Below are positions 11,891 to 23,903 of a stretch of 64,000 nucleotides of DNA, piece after piece. The stretch lies in assembly GCF_001625195.1 (NCBI RefSeq), contig NC_054389.1, positions 4,088,520 through 4,152,519 of the forward strand. Direction: 5' to 3'. This DNA comes from Drechmeria coniospora (lineage: Eukaryota; Ascomycota; Sordariomycetes; Hypocreales; Ophiocordycipitaceae). The notes under the pieces were generated by a model. The model searched no databases. It saw only the letters and a list, made by a program, of their open reading frames with translations, and had not been told where the DNA came from. Both the position numbers and the translations under genes were made by a program. The stretch's first letter is position 1. Every line of letters begins with the position of its first letter.

Positions 11891-12752
11891 TCTGTCTGAT
11901 TGTGATGTCCCTGATATTGGACAAGTGCGGCGGCAGGCGTCACGATCAGTTGCTCGATAAAAATTCGCCTTGGCCGTGCATGTACTGTATCGCAGTGCAT
12001 ATGTACATGTACGTACATACAGTAATAAGTAGTAAGTACTTAAACAAGCAATAATAAGTACGGAGTACTCTGTACAAGCAAGGTACCTCCTCTACTATTA
12101 CTTAAGTGCCTCTACGGAGTACGGAGTACAGTTCATGTACTTTTTCGGTACAAGTATCGCGATCTGCAGTTGCGAAAACTCAAGGCACGACACTCTTGCG
12201 ACCATGCGACATCAATCGACAGATCGAGTGTCTCGAAATATAATTCTTGACCTAATTCAAGTGCGCATGAATAAACATATTTCCAAATTTTGGTATTCTT
12301 GTCAGGACCAATGATCTTTATGTTCACATGTCTGTCCATCAGCCAAGGTTGCCGCAAGTATCTGTACCTCAAACTCGCAGCAACATGGCATGTACATGCT
12401 AGTACCTCGCCTTCGCTCGACGGACTTGCCCTCTATAATCAATGTGTCTGCATCGAAACAACTTTTCATTCACGGCCTTTTATTCATCCAAAAAAATAAA
12501 TTACGCCAAAATTTGCACTACGTTCAATCGTAGCTGATTCAAAATGATCAGTCTCCGCTCGAATCTTGGAGCGTTGTCACGGTGGTATGGAAGCCAACTA
12601 ATAACTGGCTGCCAGCTCAAGGCTGGTGGGGTATCACGTGACGGAGCTTCCTCCCTCCCTGCTCCAAAGTGTCAACGTGTACGTGTGATGTTCCCGAACC
12701 TCAGCCAAAGCTCCTTGGAAACGAACAGCAGCCTTTCCAACCAGTCGCCAAG
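11891..12752. promoter_or_regulatory. Divergent promoter region ATP12 / SEC21
   Basis: The two genes diverge from this 862-bp spacer. It contains a GTAC-rich island at 11985-12140, including an exact GTACGGAGTAC at 12058-12068. About 110 bp before the SEC21 start lies a CACGTGAC E-box-like site (TCACGTGAC, 12634-12642). Regulatory function is inferred from position only. Confidence 0.5.
11985..12140. repeat. GTAC-rich intergenic island
   Basis: Short island of GTAC, AAGTACTT and CTACGGAGTACGGAGTAC words, including an exact 11-mer at 12058-12068. Placed between divergently transcribed genes rather than in a 3' region. Confidence 0.7.
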
Positions 12753-15700
12753 ATGAGCTACGGCAAAAAGGACGAGGACGCCGACCTGGGCATGGTCAAG
12801 GTTGACCGCACACAGGTCTTCCAGGAAGGCAAGTCAAGCAACGGCAATGGCTCATGGCCCTTGCCGCTCTCTGACCGCTGTCCGCCCTCCACTCGTCGTC
12901 AACTAACCAGCCGGCAGCGCGACTGTTCAACAGCTCCCCCATCCAACCCCGACGATGTCGAATCCTCCTCACGAAAATTGCCCTTCTCCTCTACACGGGG
13001 GATAGGTTCCCGACCAATGAGTCCACCTCCCTCTTCTTCGGCATCTCCAAGCTCTTCCAAAACCGGGATCCGAACCTCCGGCAGATGGTCCACCTCGTCA
13101 CCAAGGAGCTGTCCAACTCGGCCGAGGACATCATCATGGTCACGAGCACCATCATGAAGGACACGGGCGGCGGCAGCGACGCCATCTTCCGCCCAAACGC
13201 CATTCGCGCCCTGTGCCGCATCATCGATGTAGGTCCTTTGCCTTGCCCTGCCTCTGCTGGTGCTCCCCCCGTCCGAAGCCATTCCGCGGACCCTTCCGAG
13301 TCCCTTTCGTAACCTTTTCGAGGGTGTCGATGGCGCTGATGCCGTCGCAGGCGACTACTGTCCAATCGGTTGAGCGAGTCATGAAGACGGCCATCGTGGA
13401 CAAGAACCCGTCCGTGTCCTCGGCAGCCTTGGTGTCCTCCTACCACCTGCTCCCCATCGCCCGAGACGTGGTCCGCCGGTGGCAGAGCGAGACGCAGGAA
13501 GCGGCCGCCTCCTCCAAGACGGGCAGCGGCTTCTCCATGGGCTTCTCCGGCAGCGGCCAGATGCCGATGAACAATTCGGCAATGACCCAATACCACGCCA
13601 TCGGCTTGCTCTACCAGATGCGCATGCACGACCGCATGGCTCTCGTCAAGATGGTCCAGCAATTTGGCGCTCCCGGAGCCGTCAAGAGCCCGGCGGCGAC
13701 CATCATGCTCGTGCGGCTGGCCGCCCAGCTGGCCGAGGAAGATGCGTCGCTGCGAAAGCCCATGATGCAGCTGCTCGACGGCTGGCTGCGGCACAAGAGC
13801 GAGATGGTCAACTTCGAAGCCGCCAAGGCCATCTGCGACATGAGGGATGTGACCGACGACGAAATCAACCAAGCCGTCCACGTTCTGCAGCTCTTCCTGA
13901 CCTCCCCCCGAGCCGTCACCAAGTTCTCGGCCCTCCGCATCCTCCACAACATCGCCTCGTTCAGGCCTTCGGCCGTCGCGGCCTGCAACCCGGACATCGA
14001 ACTCCTCATCTCCAATAGCAACCGGTCGATCGCCACCTTTGCCATCACGACCCTGCTCAAGACGGGCAACGAGGCGAGCGTGGACCGGCTGATGAAGCAG
14101 ATTTCCAGCTTCATGTCGGAGATCACGGACGAGTTCAAGATCACCATCGTCGAAGCCATCCGCACGCTCTGCCTCAAGTTCCCCGACAAGCAGGCCGGCA
14201 TGCTGACCTTCCTCAGCGGCATCCTGCGCGACGAGGGCGGCTACGAGTTCAAGCGCGCCGTCGTCGAGAGCATGTTTGACCTCATCAAGTTCGTGCCCGG
14301 TTCCAAGGACGAGGCCCTCGCCCACCTCTGCGAGTTCATCGAGGATTGCGAGTTCACGAAGCTGTCGGTCCGCATCCTCCACCTCATCGGCCTCGAGGGA
14401 CCGAAGACGGCCCAGCCGACCAAGTACATCCGCTACATTTACAACCGAGTGGTGCTCGAGAACGCCATCGTCCGCGCCGCCGCCGTCACGGCCATGGCCA
14501 AGTTTGGCGTGAACCAGAAGGATCCCGACGTCAAGGCGAGCGTCAAGGTGCTCCTCACCCGATGCCTCGACGACGTCGACGACGAGGTCCGCGATCGTGC
14601 CGCGCTGAACTTGAAGCTCATGGACGAGGGGGCCAACACGATGGCCCGGACCTTTGTCCAGAACGGTGATTGGAACCCGACGCCGGCGGACCGAAAAGCC
14701 CAGGCTAACATGACGCACAGACAACATCTTCTCCCTCCCCGAGTTCGAGCACCAGCTGGTCATGTACGTCACGTCAGAAGACCAGTCGGCCTTTGACGAC
14801 CCCTTCGACATCTCGGCCGTTCCCGTCGTGACGAGGGAGCAGGCCGACGCCGAGGATCGTTCGAAGAAGCTCACCGCCACCGTCCCGGCGCTCAAGGCCT
14901 CCAAGGCAGGGCCCACCAAGGCGGCCCCGAGCGGGGCCGAGGCGGCGGCGACGGCCTCGGCCCAAGCTCGGCGCTACGCCGAGGAGCTGATGCAGATCCC
15001 GGAGATGAAGGAGTTTGGCAACGTGCTCAAGTCGTCGCAGGTCGTGGAGCTGACCGAGGCCGAGACCGAGTACATCGTGACGGTGGTGAAGCACGTCTTC
15101 AAGGAGCACGTCGTGCTGCAGTACGAGGTGACCAACACGCTGCCGGACACGGTACTGGAGAAGGTCTCGGTCGTCGCCACGCCGGTCGAGGAGGACGAGC
15201 TCGAGGAGGACTTCATCATCGAGGCGGAGAAGCTGGGGACGGACGAACCCGGCAAGGTGTACGTGGCCTTCAAGAAGGCCAACGGCGACGGATCCCTGCC
15301 GGCGACGGCCATCTCCAACGTGCTCAAGTTCACGAGCAAGGAGATGGACCCGACGACGGGCGAGCCGGAGGAGTCCGGGTACGAGGACGAGTACGAGGTG
15401 TCGGAGTTTGAGCTCACGGGTAGCGACTACGTGATCCCGACGTTTGCGAGCAACTTCAACCACCTGTGGGAGCAGATCGGCGCCTCCGGGGAGGAGGCCG
15501 AGGAGACGCTGCAGCTGAGCGGCATGAAGAGCATCGCGGGTACGTCACGTGCGCGGCGGCGCGGATGGCGAGGGGGGAATCAGCTAACCATGACAGATGC
15601 GACGGAGCAAATCATCGCGACGCTGTCGCTCCAGCCACTGGATGGCACCGACGTGCCCATGAACCAGAGCACGCACATGCTCAAGCTCCTAGGCAAGACG

Positions 15701-15829
15701 GTCAACGGCGGCCGGGTTGTGGCGACGGTGCGGATGGCCTTCTCGTCGAGGTCGGGCGTGACGACGAAGATGACGGTCAGGAGCGAGGAGGAGAACGTGG
15801 CGGCGCTCGTGATGGCATCCATGGCATAG
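12753..15829 (+). CDS. SEC21: COPI coatomer gamma subunit
   Basis: Gamma-COP, 917 aa, part of the COPI coat for Golgi-to-ER retrograde vesicles. Exons 12753-12828, 12918-13228, 13351-14665, 14721-15539 and 15597-15829. It starts MSYGKKDEDADLGMVKVDRTQVFQEARLFNSS, typical of fungal Sec21. The N-terminal half is an adaptin-like solenoid (SMVHLVTKELSN-type helices; NIASFRPSAVAACNPDIE). A charged Ala-rich hinge begins near residue 570. The C-terminal half is the gamma appendage (EYIVTVVKHVFKEHVVLQYEV; ATEQIIATLSLQPLDG). Intron 1 is a GC-AG intron (donor GCAAGT at 12829, branch CTAAC at 12902, acceptor at 12917). No GT donor nearby gives the conserved FQEARLF junction. Length agrees with the family. 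Convergent with the NIF3-like gene, 321 bp away. Confidence 0.96.
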
Positions 15830-16150
15830 GCGCCGGGAATGTTGGCGTTGCGGGTAACACGGTGGGGCGGTCTTCCGAGGCCCCGCGTCGGCCGAGGTCG
15901 GCACGAAAGGGTCTAGAGTCCAGATGCAACGATCAACGATGCGCTCGTAGTGCTGCAGAATACTTGATCTTTGTTTTTTCTCCCGTACGATCGTGTCCGA
16001 GGCGCGTTGTACGAAACTAAATACGAAACTTGGGCAACTTGAGAACTTGGCTTGCTCGGCACGTGCGCTCCAAGCACCTGTCCTGCCGGGACGGCATGCC
16101 GGCTCGACTTGGTTCACGCAAGGCACATGCTCGTAGGCCGCCGAACTGAA
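15830..16150. other. Convergent 3' spacer
   Basis: About 320 bp between the stop codons of SEC21 (plus) and the NIF3-like gene (minus); it should hold both polyadenylation regions. No gene or notable repeat seen. Confidence 0.5.
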
Positions 16151-16610
16151 TTAAAAGTCCTCCAACTTGTACACGAGGTACGCGGGCTCCTCGTAGGGGT
16201 GCGCACTGCCGAGCACGAGTTACCATCCAGGCGGAATGGAAAGGGCGGGAGAGGAGGAAACGGAAAGGGGCGCGACGAAGTGAGGGGAGGATATCGAGGC
16301 AAAAGGAGGGGGCAGGGGTTGCAAGGACGGACTTCTTGAGAGCCTGGACGGCCCTGCGAGCAACGTCTTCGCCGACGCAGAGGGTCTCGACGCGGACCTC
16401 GGGCGTCTGCTCGAGGCTTCCCCTGATGCCGATGTGCGGATTGGCGGCGTTGCCGGGGCGGAATTGACCGGTGCCGGTGGCGGACCAGGCGCACTCGGTG
16501 TAGTTGCCGGCGCCGGGATAACGTCCGGCGCCGGCGCGAAAGACAGCCGACTTGCAGGCGGCGGCAGCCGAGGGAGGGGCGTAAAAGACGAGCGAGTAGC
16601 GAGTCGCCAT
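16151..16610 (-). CDS. Small NIF3-like (NGG1-interacting factor 3) protein
   Basis: 110-aa protein from exons 16610-16333 and 16205-16151. It matches the stand-alone PII/CutA-like domain seen in short NIF3-family proteins: MATRYSLVFYAPPSAAAACKSAVF, then GRYPGAGNYTECAWSATGTGQFRP, and the C-terminal HPYEEPAYLVYKLEDF, which is diagnostic. The HPYEEPAY motif is created only after removal of a 127-nt intron (donor GTCCGT, acceptor CGGCAG), joining LKN to AHPYEE. The full NIF3 metal-binding domains are absent, so this is the small form and not a truncated gene. The molecular role of this form is not established; a regulatory or metal-linked function is usually guessed. Divergent from EFR3 across 2.4 kb. 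Confidence 0.88.
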
Positions 16611-17489
16611 GGAGATGAGAGAAAGGGGCACGGCGAGAAGCGGGATGTGTCGTGGGCTGGTCCGGGGGGGGGGGATGTCCTCCGTCTTGTCCTTGTCTCG
16701 TCACAGCCAAGCGGAATGCGGCAGCGGGAAGGAGGAAAAGAGGAAGGGTATGAAGCGGGGAAGGGTAGGGACACGGGGTGGAGGGAGAGGAGAGAGAATG
16801 AGAGAGGGAAAGGGAAAGTGACTGCGACGGGCGACGGTGGAAGAGGCAAAGAGATGGGCTCCGACGGCCTCGACGAGGCAGTGCCTGGGTTGGGTGAGGC
16901 CTGTATCGGTGCGCGCGTGACGCGGTGTGCCGTATGCGGTGATGAAGATTCGGCACCTATCCAACTACGGTTGCATGATGCTATTTATCATGAGGAAGGG
17001 CGAGATTGAAGACGGATACAACTTGTGCCTCTACACGGCCGGGTGCAGGGAGGGGATTAGCCAACCTGGACGGTTTGCGGCGGCCCGCAAACGAAGCCAG
17101 CCGCCGTTGGTGTCGGGGGGGGGGGCGTGGGCGGGGGTGACGGTTGTGCTGCAGCGGGTGTTGGTTGCCCAAGTACAGTGCAGGTACTGTTGCCGCTCGC
17201 TGTATGGACGGAACCATGGAACGGTAGGAGGCTGCCCACTGGTTGTTACCTTTACTGTACCAATGCGGCCCACGACTGACCCAGGCAGCAGGCGGGCAGT
17301 GTGCCAAGGCAGCGGAGGAGGGGACGAGATTTGATGCAACATGGCAGCTCGTACTGCGTCATTTCACGAAGCGGGATTCACAATCGTCTTGCCGCAAGCG
17401 CAGTACAACTGAGCTACGGAGAATAGAGGTATGTTATTTCATCAAGCAGCATCAGCAAATGCCCTACAAACTACAAGTATCTGTACAGT

Positions 17490-18290
17490 GCAGCTATGCG
17501 AGGGTACGTACTGTTTGGATATGTCGGTAGAGATACAACCTAGGTACATAGTACGGAGTACATAAGCACAACAGGACAATAAGCAGACGCGTGCGGAGTA
17601 ATCCGCACTCATTACAGATTGTACTCGAGTACTTGCATGTTGTTTACCCCTGCAAACTCGTCAATTGCTGCGTCGTCGGCGTCTGAGACTCGATGCACTC
17701 GGCGCCTTCCGATTTCGTTCGGCATCGGTGTGGGTGTCAGTGGCGGGGATCTTGGGGGCCATCTCCGCACGAACAGGTACGGGTACAGAAGGGCGAGTAC
17801 TTACTTGGGTGGGTGGGTGTGAAGGTGCCTTGTACGGGGGGAGTCCTGCCCCTGGTTGACCCCCTCCCCCTCCGCGTGTACAAGTACTTACTTATTTGTA
17901 CAGTACTGTAAGTAATAATACTGTACCGACTTGACGCACAGCACGGAGCACGGGTGCCTGCTTGCAATTACCAGTACTTGTACAGATTACACGTAAGTAT
18001 CTTGGTTCTTTCTTGCTGCATCTGCTCCGTAATATACCTATTGTACTTAAGTACAAACAGTTGTACAACTAAGCACAGTACTTGCCTTAGTACCTAGTAC
18101 TTAATACTCCGTACTTTGTGCAGTGCAAGTACAGTAATATACAACCACTTAAGTACTTGTACTGTACGGAGTTCTCCGTGCTTGTTTCCGTACTGTACAG
18201 TGCTCAGGAACTCCGTCGTACTTAATTAAGTACTAATGCTCGAACAAGCAATCTCCTAGTACGGGGTATTAATGGACGTACTCCGTACAT
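17490..18290. repeat. GTAC-rich intergenic island
   Basis: About 800 bp interrupted by a less repetitive core (17640-17830). Exact 11-mers at 17551-17561 (GTACGGAGTAC) and 18278-18288 (GTACTCCGTAC), with many variants such as CTTAAGTACTTGTACTG between 17990 and 18240. Confidence 0.75.
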
Positions 18291-19040
18291 CACAAATCTT
18301 CCTCCGCACTCCGCCCACGCAGGCACGTGATGAGATGACGAGTTCACTCGCTCACATCCTCGGACGCGTTCGTACCGTCACCGTGTCCCACTTTGCTCCA
18401 TCCTATCCTACCTGTCCTGTCCTGTCCCATCCCTCTTCCTCGCGAGGCCATGGGCTTTTATGCTTTGCATCGCCCTCGTCCCGCTTCTGTGAGGGGCATC
18501 TCTCGCGAGGGCAATCCGCCACACCTGCGACCGTCCTGGGGATGAATTGATCGCCCGTGACGCTCTCGACGACCGAGTCGGCACAAGTGCGCACAAAGCT
18601 GCATGTCCCGTTGCCGTTGCACTGTGCGGGCAGGGGGCTCGTGCAACGGTACCGCGGCCTACACCTGTAGCCAGTGTACTTATCCCTCTCCGCAAGTACA
18701 TGTGCTCGCCTTTTTATCGCCAGCTCGCCGCCGCCGCACCGCACCCGCAAGCAGCCAAGCCACGTATCTGTCTCGAAGCGGCCTAGATCGATTGAGCGAC
18801 CAAGCCGGCTCGCACATCATCGCCTACCACCCGTTCCTGCCGGTCACGTCCAGCGGCGGCGTGCATTGCCTGCTCGTTAATTGCCGTCCCTGTTGAAACA
18901 CGACCTTTTTTTTTTTAGACTCTGGCCCTATCCCCTTTTTTCTCCCCCAACATTCATCAAACTCCCACCACCTCCGGCTGGCATCGCTCGACGACCGCGC
19001 GACAGAACCAAACGTCGTCCTCTCGCCAGACGGCGCGGGA

Positions 19041-19055
19041 CCCCCCCCCCCCCCC
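19041..19055 (+). repeat. C15 homopolymer in the EFR3 leader
   Basis: Run of 15 cytosines ending 16 bases before the EFR3 start codon. It lies in the predicted 5' untranslated region and would be hard for short-read or long-read sequencing to size exactly. Confidence 0.8.
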
Positions 19056-19071
19056 GACAGCGGCCGCCGCC

Positions 19072-22000
19072 ATGAATGCCATCCAGCAAAAGTGCCGTCC
19101 GAAGCATCAGGTGCTCGTCCTGAAGTGCTACCCGCGCACCACCAAGGGCGCCGTCGACGTCAAGCCCAACAGCAGTGAGCTCAGCTACCTGCTCTTCTAC
19201 GCCACGAGTCGCCGGTCCAAGATCCAGAAGATCGGCGCCTTTCTCGAGAAGAAGACGGCGAGCGATGTCTGGCGCATGCGCATTGGGTACGACCTTCCAC
19301 CCCGCTCCCGCATATTGCCGCATGCACCGACCGTGGTCATTCCCGCCCGTCGTCCCCCGTCCGGCTGGTCCGGTTCGCCAGTCCAGCCTCGACCTCGGCC
19401 TCCTCGTGCTCGTTCTCGTGATGGCTCGAGCTCCTGCCTCATTCTTCTCGTTTCGTCACTCATGCTAACCTCGATTCGCCAGAAATGTCCAGGTCACCCT
19501 CGGCATACTCGCCGCCCTCGTGGAAAAGTCCCCCAAGGATGTGGCCCTCATCGCCCCCTGCGTTCTCCGCGTCCTCGAGCTCGTCCTCCGCTCCGACGAC
19601 ATCACCATGGTCGAGTCGTCGCTGCACACATTCGAAGCCTTTTGCGAACACCACGACGCCACCTCCCTGTTCGCCGACCACGAATATTTCCGCCAGTACC
19701 AGTCCGTCGTTCGCTCCTACGCCCAGCTCGCCTCCCCCCGACGCGTGCCCGCCAAGGGGGGCCCCGTCAGCCGTCCCGTCCAGATGCGCTGGCGCAACGC
19801 CGGCCTCGAAGCCGTCAGGTGCGTCGCCACCGCCGACGCCCTCTCCTCCATCTTCGGCCGCCAGATTGACGTCATCGTCCCCATGGTCCTGGAGAACCTG
19901 CCCGCCGACGACCCGGACTTCCTCGACATCCTCCTCGACCGCGTCGAGGCCGAGGAGAGGTCCGACGCCGAGAAGCTGCCCCGTCGCAGGACCAGCGTTG
20001 TTGCCGTCAGGACCCCGGACGCCGCGGGTGATACGAATCCGCTAGCCCTGTCCGGCACCGCTCTCGACGTCGACAGGATTGCCGACGAGGACATCGGCGT
20101 CCTTGCCATGCAGTGCCTGAAGAGCATCTTCGTCGTCCCCAACCGAGCCCAGGTGCACGCCGCCACCGCCTCCCTGCTCGCCTTCATCCTCCAGAGGGTG
20201 GCCGAGGGCGAGACGGTCGAGTTCGACGAGGACGCCCGCACCGACCCCCCCTGGGCCATCAAGATGTACGGCGTCGTCGCCCGGTGGGCCCCCGTCAGGG
20301 ACCGCTACGTCATCCTGCTGGCGTCGCTCGAAACGATGATGAAGACGCCTCTCGGCGAGGATAGCCTGCGCCAGCACCTGGCCTTGACGGCCCTCATGCA
20401 GTCGCTGCTGCAGTCCGACATCAACCTGATCGGCTTGAGCGTCATGGACGTCCTCCTCAACCTCGTCAAGCAGATCAAGAAATTGTTCCAGCTGCACGGC
20501 GGATCCGGCCACGACAGCCAGAGCGACGACAAGTCGGACGTCGAGAAGGAGGGCACCTCTCATTCCCGCCGCAAGCACCTGCTCCAGGGGCTCGAGCGAT
20601 GCATCGGCGACCTGGCCACCCACATCTACTACGCTGATCAGGTCACCGACATGGTCTCCGCTCTCGTCGGCCGGCTCAAGCCGGGACGGTCCTCGAGCAT
20701 CAGCTCCATGACCCAAGTCGACAAGCTCGAGGCTGTCGAGAACGGCGATCCCACCTCGTCTGCGGCGCAGCTGTCCGGCAGCCAATCACCCTCCGTCGAC
20801 TCCTACTTCTCCTTCAGGGCCGGCCGATCCTCGGCCCTGCGAGTCATCAAAGGCATCCTCCTCGTCGCGAACAACAGGTCGGGCGTCAACGGCAACAAGG
20901 GCCTGTCGCGCAACCGCGTCCCAATCACCGTCTGGGACGGGACCCAGTGGCTGCTTCGAGATCCGGATGGCCACGTGCGGATGGCCTACGTCGACGCCCT
21001 GTCGACCTGGTTGGATCGGGAGACGATGCGCGCCGACTCGAATGTTCGCCACGATGCACCGGTGCGCCGACGCTCGTCCGTCCTGCCCGGCCGCGATCTT
21101 GCCACGGCGCGCCGGACCGTGTCGAGCGCCTCCAAGGGCGAGCGCAGGCCGAGGGAGCCACGGTGCCACTTCCTGCCCCTCCTGCACCTGGCCATATACG
21201 ACAGCGCGCTGCAGTTTGTCGACTTCGACAATGACATCGCCCTCATGCATAGCCTTCTCTCCGAGCTCGTCTTCCGGCTCGGCGTCAACGCCGCCCGCTT
21301 CGGCATCCCCATGATCTATCGCCTGCAGGAGGATGTCCAGGACTTTGAGCAGCCGATCCACAAGGTGCGAATCGCCGCCCTGTGCCACGCCTACTTCTGG
21401 GCCCTGAGCGAGAAGTTTGACTTTGAGTCTTCCGTCGTCGGCCGGGCGATACACAACGAAATCCGGAGGAGGAGGACCAAGGGCTTCTGGATCGAAGGCT
21501 TGCACATCCCACCGCCGACGCCCGATCAGATCGGACGGCCCGGCATCGCCCGACCTCTGCCCGGATGGGACCCGAGCACGTTGGAGAGGGAAGCGCTGCT
21601 CCCCTTCGATGACCGGATCTCCCTCGTCGAGTGCATCGCCGTCAGCTACCGCGAGAGCAACCTGTCCCCGCCGGCAAGCCCAGCCGTCTCGCCTGGACGG
21701 GTGCCGAAGACGCCCGCGCTGGGGTCGAGCACGAGCCCTGCCCCCGACGCCGCTCACGCGCAGGAGCTGCCTGGCCTGTTCCGCGAGAGCATGCTTGTCG
21801 ACTGGTCGAGGGACTCGGTCCTCGCCGCCTTGGCGAAGGACAAGACGGAATCCCTACACGGCTCGAGGCCAGGCACGACCGGGACGAACCCCAACCGATT
21901 GACGATCAACACGGCCGGCTTGAACGGAAACAACGCCCATCATCAGTCGTCACCCTACGGGAGCATGCGCAGGACGAGGCCGCAGTCCGCTCAAGTCTAT

Positions 22001-22615
22001 GGGGATCACCTCCGTCCGACGATGAAGCCGCGCAAGGGTAGCATGCGAAGCGGCCTCTCACCGTCGGTGTCAGCCTCCAGCCAGGCCGCCATCGCCTCGA
22101 TAGAGCAGCTGAAGCTGATACTCTCGGGCGATGCGACGGCGCAGACGGCAGGCATTCCCGGCGTCGACGACGACAGCGACGATAGCCTCGTCAGCTTCGA
22201 GTACTGCCCGTCCGAGGTCAGCTTCCGCCCTGACGCGCAGGTTCAGCCGCCCTCTGGGGAGGAGGGGCACGGCCGGACGGCCTCGGGCTCCCTCGGGGGG
22301 CCTCTGACCTCCAACCCCACGCGCGATACGGAGTCTGGAGTCGACAGCGTGGACGTGCCTCCGGTACCTCCCTTGCCGAAGCTGAGCACCCTCTCCACCA
22401 AGGGGGGCATGCCGCTGGCCGACATTTCCGTCCACAACAATGCCTCGAGGCCGAGTAGGCGTCTGGCGAGCCGGGGCACCGACAGCCTCAAGGCGCGCTC
22501 GGTGCGATCTCGGGACGACGGCGGCAAGGGGCTTGACCTGCAGGAGCTTCTGCGCGGCATCGACAGCCGCTCCTGCGAGGGAAGCCTAGGAAACCTGGCA
22601 AAACCGCCGTACTGA
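19072..22615 (+). CDS. EFR3: EFR3 plasma-membrane PI4-kinase scaffold
   Basis: 1,115-aa protein from exons 19072-19286 and 19483-22615. EFR3 anchors the Stt4 PI4-kinase complex (with Ypp1) at the plasma membrane. The N-terminus MNAIQQKCRPKHQVLVLKCYP and the following YLLFYATSRRSKIQKIGAFLEKK match fungal Efr3. An armadillo-like helical solenoid follows (for example VTLGILAALVEKSPKDVALIAPCVLRVLEL). The C-terminal third is low-complexity and rich in Ser, Pro and Arg, as in other fungal members, and probably a phosphorylated, disordered tail. The start is in good context (GCCGCCATGAAT). The 196-nt intron (donor GTACGA, branch GCTAAC) joins RMRIG to NVQVTL. The basic N-terminal patch could mediate lipid binding, by analogy with yeast Efr3. 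Confidence 0.93.
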
Positions 22616-23903
22616 AACGAACCAGCGAGCCGACAGCAAAACAGAGGTAACGATCTGCCAAGGGTAGGGGAGCGTGGCGGGCCTTTGGACCATGGCGACC
22701 AACGCGGCAGTGGGCCTGTCTTGCTCTTGCGGTGCGATGCAACAATGCCGGTCGGTGGCCTGTTTCAGGACGGCACGGCGCCCAAGGAAGCGAGCAAGGA
22801 GGCAAGAGGCTAAGCAATCAAGCTCTGGTTTCGCTCATGTATCAATACAGGGTCGCCGCCGCATGGGGATGCGTGCAGCTGATGCCGGCGACCGAACAGA
22901 AGGGGAGAAAAAGCAAGTCTCTACCTGTCTGGCTGGTAGATAAATGTTTGTCTGGCGCGTAGCGTTGCAGCGATTAGAACAGCGATGCCTGGCAATCCAT
23001 TCATTTCTTTGCACCACGAACGACGGCTGACATGCTGGAGAGTTTGCTGCTCGTATCGCTTTATGTCTGTCGCCCTGTTTAGTAGGGGGGTCGGCGTTGC
23101 CAATGGCCGATAGGCACGGATCCCCTTGGCACCAGAGTTCTGGGCAATGTAGCCAACGGAGTATGTGAGGCGGAAGGACAAGAGGTCGATGGACTCGAAT
23201 GGCGTAATCGCAAATGATCGCTCATCAATCAGACGCACTCTCGACGCAAAGACGGCGGGGCGAAGTGGTAGCTGCTAGCATTGATAGCGAGGATTCGGGA
23301 ATTGAGCAGGCAGCCGCGCTGGCCGACGGGCCACTTGTGGGCAAGGCTGCAGGATGACGGGCGGGTTGGGATAAGGGCTGGTGGATGAGGCACTCATATG
23401 CGCGGTCGTGAACAAGCAGCACACGAACGTGCCATACTGTGCACATTGCCGAAGCGTTCATGCCGTCTTATCCCGCCACCCTCGCTGTACAGGACAGTGC
23501 CCAAGTGTAGGAAGGGGTCGCTCGCCCAGGGTTGTTTGTTTGCTACCGTTGCTCCAGCCGCCAAGCTCATGCGACGCATACCAGACTGTCACCCAAAGAG
23601 GCAAGTTTACGCAGAGCCCATTGTGCGCCCCTTTTACTGAGTCTCCAGTGTGGACGTGCTAGGATCATGATTCCCGAAGCTCAGCGATATCGACAGGGAA
23701 ACCCGCATTTTGTTTCCTCAACTGACAGGATGAATATAAAGGTAATAAGTAAGGTATGCCCATGACATGACGTATGGTATATATACATACACAGCCGACA
23801 GCCTCGATGTGAGATGAGAGGCCTTGGATCCTGCGACTGTCACCTTGTAGAAGCTCACCAACACAATACAGTCAGCGAACGCTGCGGAGTGAGAGAAGGC
23901 GAG
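22616..23903. other. Intergenic region downstream of EFR3
   Basis: About 1.3 kb including the EFR3 3' region. Open frames here are short and unrecognised. The last part is the likely promoter of the hypothetical gene at 23904. No GTAC island. Confidence 0.5.

Larger units (their letters stand above)
16611..19071. other. Long divergent intergenic region NIF3-like / EFR3
   Basis: 2.4 kb with no supported gene. It contains purine-rich sequence upstream of the NIF3-like start, a GTAC-rich island (17490-18290) and pyrimidine-rich sequence from about 18380 that probably belongs to the EFR3 promoter and leader, ending in a run of 15 C at 19041-19055 just before the EFR3 start codon. Confidence 0.55.

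Noticed and set aside
12991..14919. 642-codon open frame on the minus strand
   Set aside because: It lies opposite SEC21 coding exons, is rich in Gly, Asp, Val and His and has no domain; it reflects strong third-position GC bias of the real gene.
17350..17425. tRNA-like sequence on the minus strand (TAGCTCAGTTG, a good A-box)
   Set aside because: The D-stem cannot pair (no GAGC after GCTC), no anticodon or T-stem of normal geometry follows, and the B-box is poor; at most a tRNA-derived remnant.
20786..21757. 323-codon minus-strand frame opposite EFR3
   Set aside because: Shadow of EFR3 with Arg/Gly/Asp-biased composition and no domain.
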